64,000 nt of DNA from Euphorbia lathyris (taxonomy: Eukaryota; Streptophyta; Magnoliopsida; Malpighiales; Euphorbiaceae): contig NC_088913.1 in assembly GCF_963576675.1 (NCBI RefSeq), forward strand, positions 90,085,001 to 90,149,000, written 5' to 3'. Position 1 is the first letter of the stretch. Each line of letters starts with the position of its first letter. This document shows positions 23,233 to 34,812 of the stretch, piece by piece. The position numbers and the translations under genes are program-made. The notes beneath the pieces are model-generated. The model did no database searches, was not told where the DNA came from, and saw nothing but the letters and a program-made list of their open reading frames with translations.

Positions 23233-23923
23233 GGTGCAAAGTTTTGTGTTACTTTAGCAAGAATGGTGTTTGCGAAGAAAATCAGAGTTCTGACAAAGAT
23301 GAAAAGAATTGTAACAGAACTTAAATCTCCTAGGATTAATTTATAAGAGTTGAAGATGAAAAGAGGTGTTGTTTTAATTATGAAAAGGTATAAAATTACA
23401 CCTTTCGGGAATGAAGAAACTTAATGTTTCATTTGCCAAGAGGTTCGTCGAAAGGTTAGAGTGTTTCAGACCTGATAGTGCAGGAATTACGCGTGTCGCG
23501 GCCGAGAATGGCTAAGCCGCGGTCGCGACACGCGATTTCCTTGCGGAAATCAGGCATCGATAGCTCTTCCTGATTCACGGTAGAGAATTTAAAATTCTCG
23601 GTATGAACAGAGAAATCTTAACCTATTTGGACTGTTCTTAAAAAGAGGATTCTCGGCAGGGAATTCTAAATTCTCGACAGAGAATTGCCTGACACTTCAA
23701 ATTCATCTTAATTTCCTACAAATTAAATCTAAAATCATGAAATAAAAATATTTTATGCATTTAAATCATAACATAAAGTCATCTAATCATAAAAATGGCA
23801 TTTTGGAAAAATAAAATAAAATTAAACTAAAATAAAATAAAATAAATGAAAAAAATATAAAAACAATAAAACAAAATAAATTGTGTAAGATAAACTGAGT
23901 AATTTATACGTCAGATAATCTTG
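23233..23923 (-). other. Spacer between pol and accessory ORF 2
   Basis: Contains the GC-rich palindrome GTGTCGCGGCCGAGAAT...GCCGCGGTCGCGACAC (23493-23541) and several AGAATTT/AAATTCTC inverted pairs (23577-23690), the same modules as in the LTR. No ORF. Confidence 0.6.
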
Positions 23924-25933
23924 TTACGAACGGAATTTCAATTTGTCAAATATTTTCGAATAGATTTTACATCGATTACCATTAACTTTGAATCGAACTC
24001 CGGTAGGACCTTCCAGTTCTAAAGAACCATAATCGAATGTTTTGACGACTAAATATGGTCCTAACCATCTGGACTTACGTTTTCCTGGAAATAAACGAAG
24101 TCGTGAATTAAATAACATCACTTTATCCCCAACATTAAAGTGTTTGACTTTAATTTTGGCATCGTGCCATTTTTTCACTTTTTCTTTATAAATCTTTGCA
24201 TTTTCGTAAGATAGATGACGTAACTCATCTAACTCATTCAAATTGAGCAAACGTTTCTTACTTGCTTGATGTAAATCAAAGTTTAGTTCTTTAATAGCCC
24301 AATAGGCTTTATGTTCTAATTCGACTGGCAAATGACATGCCTTTCCATACACTAAGCGGTACGGAGTCATTCCTATTGGTGTTTTAAATGCAGTACGGTA
24401 TGCCCATAATGCATTATTGAGTTTAGAAGACCAATCTTTTCTAGAAGATGAAACTGTTTTCTCGAGAATCCATTTGAGTTCTCTATTTGATATCTCCGCC
24501 TGACCATTTGACTGAGGATGGTACGGCGTTGATACGCGGTGGCGTACTCCATATTTTTTCATAAGCGTTTCAAAACTCTTGTTTATAAAATGAGTACCTC
24601 CATCACTAACGATAACTCTTGGACAACCAAATCTACAAAATATATCGTCAAGAAAATTGACGACAACTTTAGAATCGTTCGTCGGGGTTGCAATTGCTTC
24701 AACCCACTTTGAAACATAATCAACGGCGACTAATATGTAAGTTTTACCATTGGAAGGTGGAAATGGTCCCATGAAATCTATTCCCCACATATCGAAGACT
24801 TCAACTTCTAATATGGTTGTGAGGGGCATCTCATCTTTCCTTCCTAGATTTTCTGTTCTTTGGCACTTATCACAACGAGTAATAAATGAACGGACGTCCT
24901 TAAACATCGTAGGCCAAAAGAAACCGCTTTCAAATATTCTAGCTACTGTCTTGTTAACTCCATTATGTCCTCCATAAGAGCTAGAATGGCATTCCGATAT
25001 TATGGATTCAAATTCATTTTCACCAACGCATCTCCTAATTATCCCGTCACCACAAGTTTTGAACAAAAAAGGATCTTCCCAAAAATACTGTTTAATATCG
25101 AAGAAAAATTTCTTCTTTTGTTGGAAATCTAATCCTTCCGGAACAATATTGGCTGCAAGATAATTAGCAATATCTGCATACCAAGGTGACATGGCACTTT
25201 TTATTTGATAGAGATGTTCATCAGGGAAGTCATCTCGTATACCGATAGTTTCACCTATAGGACCGTTTTCATCTTCAAGTCTCGATAGATGATCGGCGAC
25301 AAGGTTTTCTACTCCCTTTTTTTCTTTGATTTCTATATCAAATTCTTGCAATAATAAAACCCATATAATTAGACGCGGTTTTGCATCCTTTTTAGCAAAG
25401 AGATATCTTAATGCTGCATGATCAGTATAAATAATAACTTTTGAACCTAATAAATATGACCTAAACTTGTCACATGCAAAAACTACAGCTAACATTTCTT
25501 TTTCTGTTGTGGTGTAGTTTAATTGTGCACCAAACAGTGTGTGACTTGCATAATAAATGACATGAAGTTTCTTATCTTTCCTTTGACCTAGAACACATCC
25601 GACAGCTAAATCACTTGCATCACACATAATTTCAAATGGTAAATCCCAATCTGGTTTAGCAATAATAGGTGCACTGATTAAAGCAGTTTTCAATGTTTTG
25701 AAAGCTTTAACGCATTCTTCATTAAAATCAAAGGTGGAATCTTTCATGAGTAAATTAGTAAGTGGTTTGGAAATTACAGAAAAATTCTTAATAAATCTTC
25801 TGTAAAATCCGACATGTCCTAAAAATGATCTTACTCCCTTAACAGTAGTTGGAGGGGGTAATTTCTCTATTACTGAGGTTTTTGCTCTATCTACTTCTAA
25901 TCCTTTTTCAGATATCTTGTGACCTAAAACAAT
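23924..25933 (-). pseudogene. Athila pol, part 2: RT C-terminus, RNase H, integrase
   Basis: The frame is continuous with part 1 across a TGA at 25934-25936 and open to the stop at 23924. In order it encodes the RT thumb ([16 protein letters not shown]), RNase H ([38 protein letters not shown]), and an integrase zinc finger ([12 protein letters not shown] then CDKCQR). The integrase core has [27 protein letters not shown] and HPQSNGQAE, giving the DDE triad. A C-terminal GPY-like segment reads [18 protein letters not shown]. About 670 residues after the stop are intact. As a broken polyprotein it cannot be produced in one piece. Confidence 0.93.
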
Positions 25934-26950
25934 TCATTTGTCAACCATGAAATGACATTTTTCCCAGTTTAATACCAAATTTGTTTCTTCACACCTAGAC
26001 AAAACTTTATCCAAATTTTCTAGGCACGAATCAAAAGAATCTCCATAAACTGAAAAATCGTCCATAAAAACTTCCATGATATCTTCAATGAAATCATTAA
26101 AAATCGCAGTCATACAACGTTGAAATGTTGCAGGTGCGTTACATAGACCAAAGGGCATTCTTCTATATGCAAATGTTCCGTAAGGACATGTGAAGGTTGT
26201 TTTATCTTGGTCATCCGGGTAAATGTATATTTGAAAGAATCCGGAGTAACCATCAAGAAAACAGTAGAAAGCATGACCAGCTATCCTTTCGATCATTTGA
26301 TCAATGAAAGGAAGAGGAAAATGATCTTTCCTAGTTGCTTTATTTAGATTTCTATAATCTATACAAACCCTCCAACCAGTGGTGGTTCGCGTAGGTATTA
26401 AATCACCTTCTTCATTCCTTACAACTGTTATGCCTCCCTTTTTAGGTACACAATGGATTGGACTAACCCATTCACTATCCGAAATAGGGTAGATAATTCC
26501 ATTGTCCAGAAGTTTAGTAATCTCATTTTTTACTACTTCTTTCATGTTCGGATTTAGGCGTCTTTGCCTATCCGCTTTAGGTGGCTTATCTTCTTCTAAG
26601 TGAATTCTATGCATTACAATACTTGGATTAATACCTTTTAAGTCTGAAATTTGCCAACCCATACTTCCTATCCTATTTCTAACAACTTCTTTCAATTTCT
26701 CTTCTTGGACTTGTGTTAATTTGTTAGAGATAATAATAGGTAGAGAATCGCCTTCGCCTAAGAAAGCGTACCTCAAATGACTTGGTAATTCTTTATGTTC
26801 TAATTTAGGTGGAGCTATAATTGAAGGCGGAACTGGTCCATCTTCTCGAATCAAAGGTTCTGGGTCCTTATCTTCTAGTTCCTCACTCATTATCGGTTCT
26901 ATTATTTCTTCTTTTTGAACAATGTCATTTACACATTCTTCAATTATCAA
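25934..26950 (-). pseudogene. Athila pol, part 1: RT N-terminal half
   Basis: 338 codons ending at a TGA (25934-25936). At this place relatives have a glycine codon before IVLGHKIS, so one G-to-T change explains it. RT blocks are clear: WVSPIHCVPKKGG, WRVCIDYRNLN, DGYSGFFQI, FAYRRMPFGLCNAPATFQRC and FMDDFSVYG, with the catalytic FMDD at about 26058-26069. The coding frame is offset from the protease frame by one base near 26945, so RT is separated from gag-protease by a frameshift. It may be decay rather than programmed slippage, since Athila polyproteins are normally in one frame. Confidence 0.93.
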
Positions 26951-28280
26951 GTTTCATACAAGCGAAATCCTCCATAGGATATTTCATCGCTTGATTCATA
27001 TCAAACTCAATCTTATCATCTCCTATTCGTAAAACTACTTTCCCTTCCGATACATCAACTAGAGCACGTCCCGTGTTCATGAACGGTCTACCAAAGATTA
27101 GCGGACAGTTTACGTCATAAGCAAAATCTAAAATAACGAAATCGGTAGGAAAAATAAATTTGTCAACTTTAACTAAAACATCCTCAATTATACCGTATGG
27201 TCTTTTAGTGGTTTGATCCGCTAATTGTAAAACCATATTGGTACGTTTGATGTCTTCTTCTAAGCCTAACTTATTAAAAATAGATAATGGCATCAAGTTA
27301 ATACTTGCTCCTAAATCACAAAGACAACTGGGAAATTCAATATCTCCCAATTTACACGGAATGGTAAAACATCCGGGATCCTTGAGTTTTGTGGGCAAAT
27401 TACTTGACACAATCGAACTACAATCTTCAGTTAGTGAAATGGATGAAATTCCTTCCCAACTGATTTTCTTTGAAATTAAATCTTTGAGGAATTTACCATA
27501 ATTGGGAATTTGCGTAATTGCATCCATAAACGTTAAATTAATATGCAAATTCTTAAGTTTGTCTAAAAATGTTAAAAGTTGTTTGTCATAGTTCTTATTG
27601 CGGACTTTGTGTGGAAAATGTGGTTTGGGTACAAAAGTTTTTGTACTAGAGTCAATCGGTGCATCTTTGTGATTTAACATATCTTCTTTGGGCTTTGATA
27701 AATCAATTCCAGGTAAAGTCGAATTTCCGGGCATTTCCGGACCTGAGTAATTTTTTCCTGAACGAAGAGTGATAGCCTTAACATGCTCTTTCGGATTTTC
27801 TTCCATATGGCTTGGAAGACTTCCCTCTTTGCGGGATGGAATTGATTTAGCGAGTTGTCCAATTTGAATCTCCAAATTATGGATGCTAGATGATTGGTTT
27901 TTAATAAGCTGGTCGAATTTATTCTCGATCCGTTTAAAACCATCGTCGTGATTACTTATTTTTCCGCTCATCGCATCAATGAATTTGTCGATTTTAGAAG
28001 ATAAAGTGCTAATCGAATCTCTTGATTGATTTTGATAATTAGTAGTACGATTTTGATTAGCATTAACATTATTATTGTCTCTCCAGTTAAAGTTAGGATG
28101 ATTTCTCCATCCAAGATTATATGTGTGGGAATAAGGATTATTATTTTGGTTTTTCCCTTGGATAAAATTTACCTGTTCAATTTCACTCATACCTTCGTAA
28201 TCCACATCCGTTTGGATTGGTTGACCATTAGGGTCACACGGTGCCATAAACCTATCAATTTTGTGCGATAAGGCAGAAAA
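26940..28280 (-). pseudogene. Athila gag C-terminus and protease
   Basis: An open frame of over 430 codons follows an in-frame TAA (28281-28283) that interrupts gag; relatives have Gln there. The N-terminal part is Asn/Gln-rich (NNPYSHTYNLGWRNHPNFNW). A central coiled-coil follows, then a retropepsin-like domain with CDLGASINLMPLSIFNKLGL, in which DLGAS is the Athila/Tat version of the catalytic D-S/T-G. The frame ends FACMKLDN-stop because of a one-base shift near 26945. Together with the upstream gag it would make the normal gag-protease region. Confidence 0.92.
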
Positions 28281-29152
28281 TTAGGCTTGCAACATCGCTA
28301 CTGGATCAAGATTCACTATACCTTTTACTGATGAAGTAGTTGAGGATGATGGTTTCGCTACTGGTATGTGTCCACGTTCCGCGGGCCACATACTGCTGTT
28401 AATTGCCATTTCCTCTAAAAGTTCTCTTGCTTGGGCAGATGTTTTCTTCATGAATAATCCTCCAGACATAGCGTCCAATGAACCTCTAGTTGTAGGATTT
28501 AGTCCATTATAAAATGTTTGCATTAAAAGTTCAGCGGGCAATTGGTGGTGTGGGCATAAACGTTGAAGTTCTTTAAAACGTTCCCAAGCCTCATAAAGAG
28601 TTTCACTATCATTTTGAGAAAAAGATGTTAACTCTTTAGTGACTCTTGCGGTTTTTGCTAAAGGGGAAAATTTTGATAAAAATGCTTGGGCTAATTGCTC
28701 CCAAGTCTCAATTGATGCGGCTGGCATAGAAGTTAACCATTCTTTGGCTTGATCCTTCAAAGTAAAAGGAAAAAGGCGAAGTTTAATTGCTTCTGCAGTT
28801 ACATCAGTGATTTTAAAAGTGTCACAAATTTCTAAGAAATTTGTCAAATGGGTATTAGGATTTTCGTTAGGTAACCCGTAAAACGTTACATTATTTTGCA
28901 ACATATTAAGCAACGCAGGCTTAATTTCAAAATGATGTGCATTAATTTGGGGTCTAACTATACTGTTTGTTACACCGGCCACTCCTGGCCTAGCTAATCC
29001 ATAAGTGTGGCCATAACTTCTGGCTCGGTAATTTTAGTTTTTATTGGGGTTTGGTTTTTCTTTTTCTTTTCTTTCTTGTTCTTTTTAAGAGTTCTTTCAA
29101 TTTCTGGGTCAATAGGATCTGGTGACATGCCCGAACTTCGAGAACTGCGCAT
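28281..29152 (-). pseudogene. Athila gag (capsid region)
   Basis: The main part (to about 29030) encodes LARPGVAGVTNSIVRPQI, then a Retrotrans_gag capsid domain: GLPNENPNTHLTNFLEICDT, LRLFPFTLKDQAKEWLTSMP and LAQAFLSKFSP. It ends at a premature TAA (28281-28283). The natural start, MRSSRSSGMSPDPIDPEIER, lies at 29152 in another frame, which stops at about 29010 (EVMATLMD). A small deletion or frameshift therefore separates the N-terminus from the capsid. There is no start codon in frame with the capsid portion. The protein would form the virus-like particle of the element. Confidence 0.9.
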
Positions 29153-29321
29153 GAACTTGAAATTTCACACGAACAGAAACTACCTAAAAAAACAAAATTT
29201 GAAAAATAAATATGTTAGTAATTGAAAATAAATAAAATGTAAAAGTTTGAATAAGTAAGAATAAACCTAGATTCGTAATAAAACACGAAAAATTTAAAAT
29301 TTTATCAAAAATTTTGGCGCT

Positions 29322-29338
29322 CCCCGGCAACGGCGCCA
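29322..29338 (-). promoter_or_regulatory. Primer-binding site, tRNA-Asp type
   Basis: TGGCGCCGTTGCCGGGG on the minus strand, six bases inside the 5' LTR. It is complementary to the 3' end of plant tRNA-Asp (GUC), the primer used by Athila elements. Confidence 0.88.
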
Positions 29339-29344
29339 AAAACT

Positions 29345-30834
29345 TGTTGAGCGATTTCCGCAAGTGCACGGTATACGCTTGTAGTAATAAAAGATATTGA
29401 TCCCATAGGGAACGTTTTTTAACAAAAACTTATTTTGAATCGGTTAAATTTACTTTTAGGTTTATAATATGGGAAAATCGTTTTAATCGGTTTTGGTTTT
29501 GAAATTGCTAGAATGAGAATTAGATTAGAATATGAAGATGCTAGAAAGTATCTGATTAAAAATGAATTTGCAAAACAGGAACGTTTTAGTACTTTAGAAA
29601 AGTAAACAAGTATATTTGTTTGCATTAAGCAAAGAAAACAACTTTAAACTTTGTTCGAATTATAAAGATGAAATAAATGACGGAACCTCTAATTAATTGG
29701 CTTTGAACGCGACAAAACCCTTTCGGGATAGTTGCCCTTAATCAAATTAAAACTCTTTCGAGATAATAATTTGCCTAAGTGTTCAACAAAGTTTCCTTGT
29801 AAAGATTTGAATTAAACTACGTTTTAATGAAAACACCAGCAGTCACTTTAGTGGATTAGTTACCATAAGTGCTGTATAAAGATCTATCGAATAGAACGGA
29901 CTTTATTAGATGAAATATAAATTGATACAAGTTTACAGAGAACATGGAGCATTGAATTCTTCGACGGCGTGCAAGTGAACGGGTTGTCAATCCTTTTCTT
30001 GGGTTTCGTTAGAGTTTGTCAGGCTCAGGAGCGAATCCTCTACTCAATCTTCTCGTTGAATCTTCGTAATAGAGACTGGGTCGGTCCACTACCAAAATGT
30101 AAACTAAACTGGAACAATATCTAAACGTTACTGAATTTGTTATTATTTAGTAAACAATGTGTGTACATCATATTGCTTTTGAACAGAATCGAAATCTAAT
30201 TTCTGAATCACTTGATTCGGAATTTCTGCATAAATTCTACACTAATCTCTTTCTTCTACACATATCATTATTTTTTTCAACTCTCCATCAACTCTTTATT
30301 TATAGATGTTGAAGAGTCTTGATTGAAGTGTCGTGTCCGTTGTGAAGGATCGTATCCGCTGCGAAAGGACGTTTCTATCCACCCGAACAATCGCATTTCG
30401 TCGAAAACGAAAGTGTGCAACTAGGCTTTTTCAAACTCCTGCTCGTACCGAGAATATTAAATTCTCTACCTAGAATGGGGGAGCAACAACTTGTACTTCG
30501 GACGAAGGGAATGAGAGGCTGAGGGACGCGTGTTGCGACCGTGAATATTGGGGGCCGCAGTCGCGGCACGGAGCTTTTTTCACTTCTTTGGCTCTCGTTC
30601 GTGTCCTCGACTTGGCGTTATTAATTTTCGTCGTCTTCGACTCCTTTTGTAGGGCTTTTCTTCTATTTTTGAGCTCTTTTTACTCCTATTTGGATTTAAC
30701 CAAATATTTATGTACCTTGCATGAAAGAAACATATTCGGGAGTAAAAGTAGTCTAAACAGTTATAAATAGCATAAATTCATAGCAATATTGATGTAATTA
30801 ATGATGATATTTTAGGTATATTTTGGGCTTAACA
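29345..30834 (-). repeat. 5' LTR of Athila-like element
   Basis: 1,490 bp, same length as the other LTR and about 98% identical by eye. Differences are mostly C/T and G/A (for example GATCGCGTTTCG against AATCGCATTTCG near 30388), the pattern expected from methylated-cytosine decay. Confidence 0.93.
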
Positions 30835-30839
30835 CTCTA

Positions 30840-31150
30840 CCACAACTTTGGCCCATGACAAGGATGTGTGGTGAAAGACAGTGTTTGTAACTATATGTAA
30901 CATATTATGGTTCTAATAACATGACATGGTCTTGTAATATCCGTTTTTTAGATAGTGTGCTTCCCATATCTTCACACATATCGTATTTAGTGAGAACCGA
31001 ATATGAGAGATCTAAAACAAATTTAACATGTGTTGTAACTGAACTTCAACTTGTAGATAACATCCTTTTTCATTCAATATGTAACCACAGTCAATATACT
31101 ATACCATAAAATATTTATAAAATCAATTTAATCCGTAGAATCTTAATTTT
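30840..31150 (-). repeat. Continuation of the duplicated upstream region
   Basis: Matches about 6245-6420: both contain ACAAGGATNTGTGGTGAAAG, CATATTATGGTTCTA-like sequence and GTATTTAGTGAGAA. It is the far side of the Athila insertion site. No coding sequence. Confidence 0.75.
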
Positions 31151-31334
31151 TTTTTACTATTGGTTGTAACTCAGTTAACAATGACAGAGTTAATAGGATA
31201 AGAGAAATACCTTAGTCTTTCTAATTGTTTAAGGATATTATTATTTTCTGTATTTATATATAAACAACTTTATCTTTTGTTTTTGGCTTAACTTTCTTAT
31301 TCTAACTTTTTTTGTAATTGTTCCGCCTCCTTCT

Positions 31335-31521
31335 AGAGGGCGAGCCTTGGCGCAATGGTAAACGTTGTTGTCGTGTGACGAAGAGGTCACCGGTTCGAGT
31401 CTTAGGAGCGGCCTCTTGCCAAATAAATTGGCAGGGGAAGGCTTGCCCCAGTACACCCTTGTGGTGGGACCCCTCCCCGGACCCTCGCTCAGCGGGGACG
31501 CGTAGTGCGATCGGGCCGCCC
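31335..31521 (+). mobile_element. Au SINE, full length, 187 bp
   Basis: Sequence beginning AGAGGGCGAGCCTTGGCGCA and ending GATCGGGCCGCCC matches the Au family of plant tRNA-derived SINEs. Pol III box A (TGGCGCAATGG, 31348-31358) and box B (GGTTCGAGTCT, 31392-31402) are intact. A perfect 16-bp TSD, TGTTCCGCCTCCTTCT, flanks it at 31319-31334 and 31522-31537. The long, clean TSD shows the copy is complete and relatively young. Confidence 0.95.
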
Positions 31522-31934
31522 TGTTCCGCCTCCTTCTCTTCATATTTTTCACAGTAATTTCATCGTCTTCATTCTAATCAGAATCTTTAATCTTCTTTGT
31601 TTGTTGTGGTATCATAGCACTCTGGGCGAATCTCTCATAATTTTCTCATAATTTTTTCTTCGATTGTGCTTCTAAGAAAACACATCATATTTCTTCGATT
31701 TTCATTTGGGAAAACAAATCATTTATATTTTGTCATTTTTCTTCGATTTGTGTTTGACAAGCCGAATCGATTTTTGTCTTTTGGGTTTCTTCTGGAAAAT
31801 CGAATTGATTTCTTCGGTTTTTACCTAAAAGAAATGAACCGTTTTTTTCTCTAGAGGTTGATCCTTTGGATATCTAGAAATTACTGAAAGAAATCTTGTT
31901 TTTCATCGTCTTACTTGGTTTATACATCTTCAAC

Positions 31935-32640
31935 ATGAGTTTAGATTCAAGTTCTAGTTCAAATTCATTTTCTATTAAGGTTTGGAAGGCTTCCAGTCGT
32001 TCAAATCGACATGTAGAGATAGTGTTTCAAGATCCATCTTTTAATCCTTCTAGTTTTTACTATATACATCCTAGAGAGAACCATAGCCTAGTTCTACTGC
32101 AAAATTACTCGATGGGAATAATTACCATTCCTTGAGTAGAGAGTTAAGCGGAGCTTACCTGCGAAGAACAAGATGGCTTTTATAGATGGTTCTCTAGAGA
32201 TTCAATCGTTTGCAAATCCAAATCGTGTTGCTTGGGAAGGATGTAACACCATGATTTTCTCGTGGTTGTGTAGGTCAATTGTTTCTTCTATTTCTCATAG
32301 TATCCACTAGTTTGAAAATTCTTTTGATGCTCGGGAAAATTTATGAAAATGTTTTGCACATGGAGATTCTCTTAAAATCGTTGAGTCGCAAGAAGAGTTG
32401 TTTTCTTTCAAACAAGAAACTCGGTATGTCATTGAATATTACACAAGACAATGATTCTTTGGAAAAGTTAGTTAACTATAGTTCTTGGATCAATTGTCAA
32501 CCAGTTTGTAAGTGTGCTCATTTTTTTTGTCAATGGCTTATCAAGAAGATTTTTTAATCCGTTTTTTTGAAAGGTTTAGGTGTAGAGTATGCTAATGCAC
32601 GTTCACAAATCTTCATGATGACATTCCTATCTGATATAAT
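31935..32640 (+). pseudogene. Copia gag remnant
   Basis: The frame at 31935 starts MSLDSSSSSNSFSIKVWKAS and includes SSFYYIHPRENHSLVLLQNY, the Copia gag opening (YVHPSDNP-GLVLVS type). After a one-base shift it continues as AKNKMAFIDGSLEIQ, AWEGCNTMIFSWLCRSI, then CKCAHFF and YANARSQIFMM. These match the Copia gag order: AKNK-FIDGS, W-CN-MVISW, C-C. At least three frameshifts and several stops make it non-functional. Nothing beyond gag is present. Confidence 0.8.
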
Positions 32641-34052
32641 TATTGTTCTTGTTTGCCCGATATGACAATATAAATGCTAGAGGGGTGAATAGGATTTATA
32701 GCCTTTTAAAGATTTATATCTTTTACTTATTAAAAAGTTGCTCAATTATATTAATTTGCATCCTTATACAAATATTTGTAGAATTAGATGAATGTGCAAA
32801 TTAAGTATTTTTTAATAAAAGATATTCGTTATTTTCTTTAAAACATTTTAAAGCAAATATAATAAATGTTATCACAATGGAATATTTACAAACAAAATAT
32901 AAAGACAATAAGTAAAGAGAGTAGGGGTAGAAAAGTTTAGCTACGCGATTTATCTAGGTTTGGCAACTACGACTTATGTCCTATCCCAGACTATTTATAG
33001 GGATGCAAACGGGGCGAGGAATGCGTTTTCCATCCTCGTCCCCGACTAGTCAGGGATTCCTCGTCCCCGTGGGGATCCCTATCCCCGTTTAAAAATACTT
33101 TTTCCCTATTGCACATCCCGTCTCCGCGGGGAATCACCATTTATATTTTTTTTTAAATCAGTATATTATTTCTTTTTTCTTCTCCTTTCTAATTCTAGGT
33201 TTTGTTCGAAAGAATGATAGGATACTATGCCTTTAGTTTAGGTTAGAAAAAATATTCATCTAGTTCTTGACTAATATTTTATTTATCCCATTTAATTTTT
33301 TATTTGAAAATAAGTCTATTTAATTTAAGTTAAATGTTATAATTTATGGTATTTAAAGTATAATTTTAATTATAATGGGAAATAATTGGAGATCCGCCGG
33401 GGATTCCCCATCGTGAATTAACGGGACGGGGTCGGGGATCCCCACGGGACGGGGATACCATTGCCCATCCCCGCTCCATCCTCATCACGGGGGATAAAAT
33501 TATCCTCATCTCTGTCCCATGGGGATTCTTATCAGTGATTCCCCGTCCCCATCGGGACGGGTCACCGATGGGGACGGGGATTCCTCGCCCCACTTGCATC
33601 CCCAACTATTTATATGTTTAATGACTAATTTTGGTCATTAATTAAAGACTGCTTTTAATTTAGTCTTTAAAATCGCCCATTAACTCTTCATTTTCTTATA
33701 GTGAGAACCTCTCGAGATTTTCCACTGTGTTTCTTTTAATGGGCAAGAATAAAGCATACATGCATTTTGCAACCTAAAAGCTATCCAAGTGAATATCTCC
33801 CCAATATCCACTTATAAACTTATCGAGTGTTTAAGAAACTCTTATCTCAATTTTTAACGAGCTATACGGAAAAAAAATCACCCCTCAATTTTTACAAAGT
33901 TTATATTGAGAAACTATTACAATTCCAAACACTATTGGTTCATAAAGACCCCAAGAATCCTCCAAGTACCATTGTGGAGGGTGTTTGTTCAATTGAACAT
34001 AGTAATGTCTAAGAGCTTCAAGTTGGTGTAAAACACATATATAGGAAGCACC
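32641..34052. other. Unassigned repeat-like AT-rich DNA
   Basis: The stretch begins near 32675 with AGAGGGGTGAATAGGATTTA, a phrase I associate with dispersed plant repeats. It is interrupted by a GC-rich foldback element (33000-33604) and cut by element D at 34053. No ORF of quality. The class of this repeat is not resolved. Confidence 0.35.
33000..33604. mobile_element. GC-rich foldback element
   Basis: The ends are inverted: GGGATGCAAACGGGGCGAGG (left) against CCTCGCCCCACTTGCATCCC (right). The interior consists of CCCCGTCCCC/GGGGATCCCC-type repeats at both sides of an AT-rich centre. ACTATTTATA flanks it at 32990-32999 and 33605-33614. The TSD of about 8-10 bp fits a hAT- or Mutator-type non-autonomous element; the exact end is ambiguous by one or two bases. 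No coding sequence. Confidence 0.8.
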
Positions 34053-34812
34053 TGATGTATATTAAAGTCGATTGAAGGTTTTAGTCGTAAACCAATAAAG
34101 AATACAATCTTCTCAAGCTTAACTTGATGGTTGAGTTAACCCACACAAGGTGAAAACTTTGGTGCTCCAATGGAGGCTCAAATTTAATTCATCAAAAGTT
34201 TTTAAACATTACAAAGAAGAGAGTTTAAATACTCTCCCAAAGAAGAAGAGAAAAGACCAGAAGCCCATGAATAGGGTTTTTGGCTAAACATGTGTCTAAG
34301 GATAGAATAGGAAAGGAAAGAGTTCATGGCAATTGAGTAATAAGAAATCGAGGGCAAAACATTAATTAAGCAACAACAGAAATGGTCCCCTTTTAGTAAG
34401 AACTTGGAGGAGAAGTATTGTCCAGGCAGGATACACCCCGCGTAGGCTAGTGTACGCCCCGCGTAACTTGGTTGCTGGGCCTTTAGACATTCCGAATGGA
34501 TTGTACACATGGCGTTCCTAGAGTTACGCTCCGCGTATTGTCGCTTCTAGTCGTGATGATCCTCCTTGGTGGGTTTTACGCATGGCTTCCCCACCATTGC
34601 GCTCCGCGTGCTCGATCTCCTGGGCACTTTTCACTCCGGACTCTGTTCTTATGCCCCGTGTACTAGGAGATACGCCCCGCGTGACTTGGGTACTGGACAA
34701 TTGTTCGGTAAAGGAGTCCTCTACGCCTCGCGTGCTTAGTTGTGTGGCCTGACTCTCGTTGTTCTCATCTCTTGGTTCCGGGCTCGGACTTAGGGAAGGG
34801 ATGCCCTCATCA
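34053..34812 (-). repeat. 3' LTR of element D
   Basis: 760 bp. The plus strand begins TGATGTATATTAAAGTCGAT and ends CCCTCATCA, homologous in plan to the A/B LTR. It contains about seven copies of a near-palindromic 13-mer TACGCCCCGCGTA (for example 34432-34444 and 34453-34465). It overlaps the end of the integrase reading frame. Confidence 0.85.

Larger units (their letters stand above)
17130..30834 (-). mobile_element. Athila-like Ty3/Gypsy retrotransposon, complete
   Basis: The element is bounded by a perfect 5-bp TSD, CTCTA (17125-17129 and 30835-30839). It has 1,490-bp LTRs at both ends (TG...CA), a tRNA-Asp primer site, gag, protease, RT/RNase H, integrase, then two accessory ORFs and a polypurine tract. 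By eye I count about 27 substitutions and no length change between the LTRs (about 1.8%), mostly C/T or G/A transitions. That suggests a fairly recent insertion. The coding region is inactivated by two in-frame stops and frameshifts. It sits in the duplicated upstream region of the latex-protein gene; the related stretch near 6225-6260 represents the unoccupied site. Confidence 0.95.
31160..32640 (+). mobile_element. Decayed Ty1/Copia element 2 (LTR remnant and gag)
   Basis: A probable 5' LTR (about 31160-31605, TATA-like TATTTATATATAAA near 31251) is followed by a tRNA-Met primer site TGGTATCATAGCAC (31607-31620; the consensus has G in place of the second-last T). A leader and gag come next. 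No pol or second LTR was found, and homology ends near 32640. An Au SINE is inserted in the LTR. Confidence 0.65.

Noticed and set aside
31348..31402. A tRNA gene
   Set aside because: Box A and box B are present, but the flanking sequence does not fold as a tRNA and matches the Au SINE with a TSD.
31241..31552. 103-codon minus-strand frame across the SINE
   Set aside because: Made of the antisense SINE sequence; the SINE explains it.
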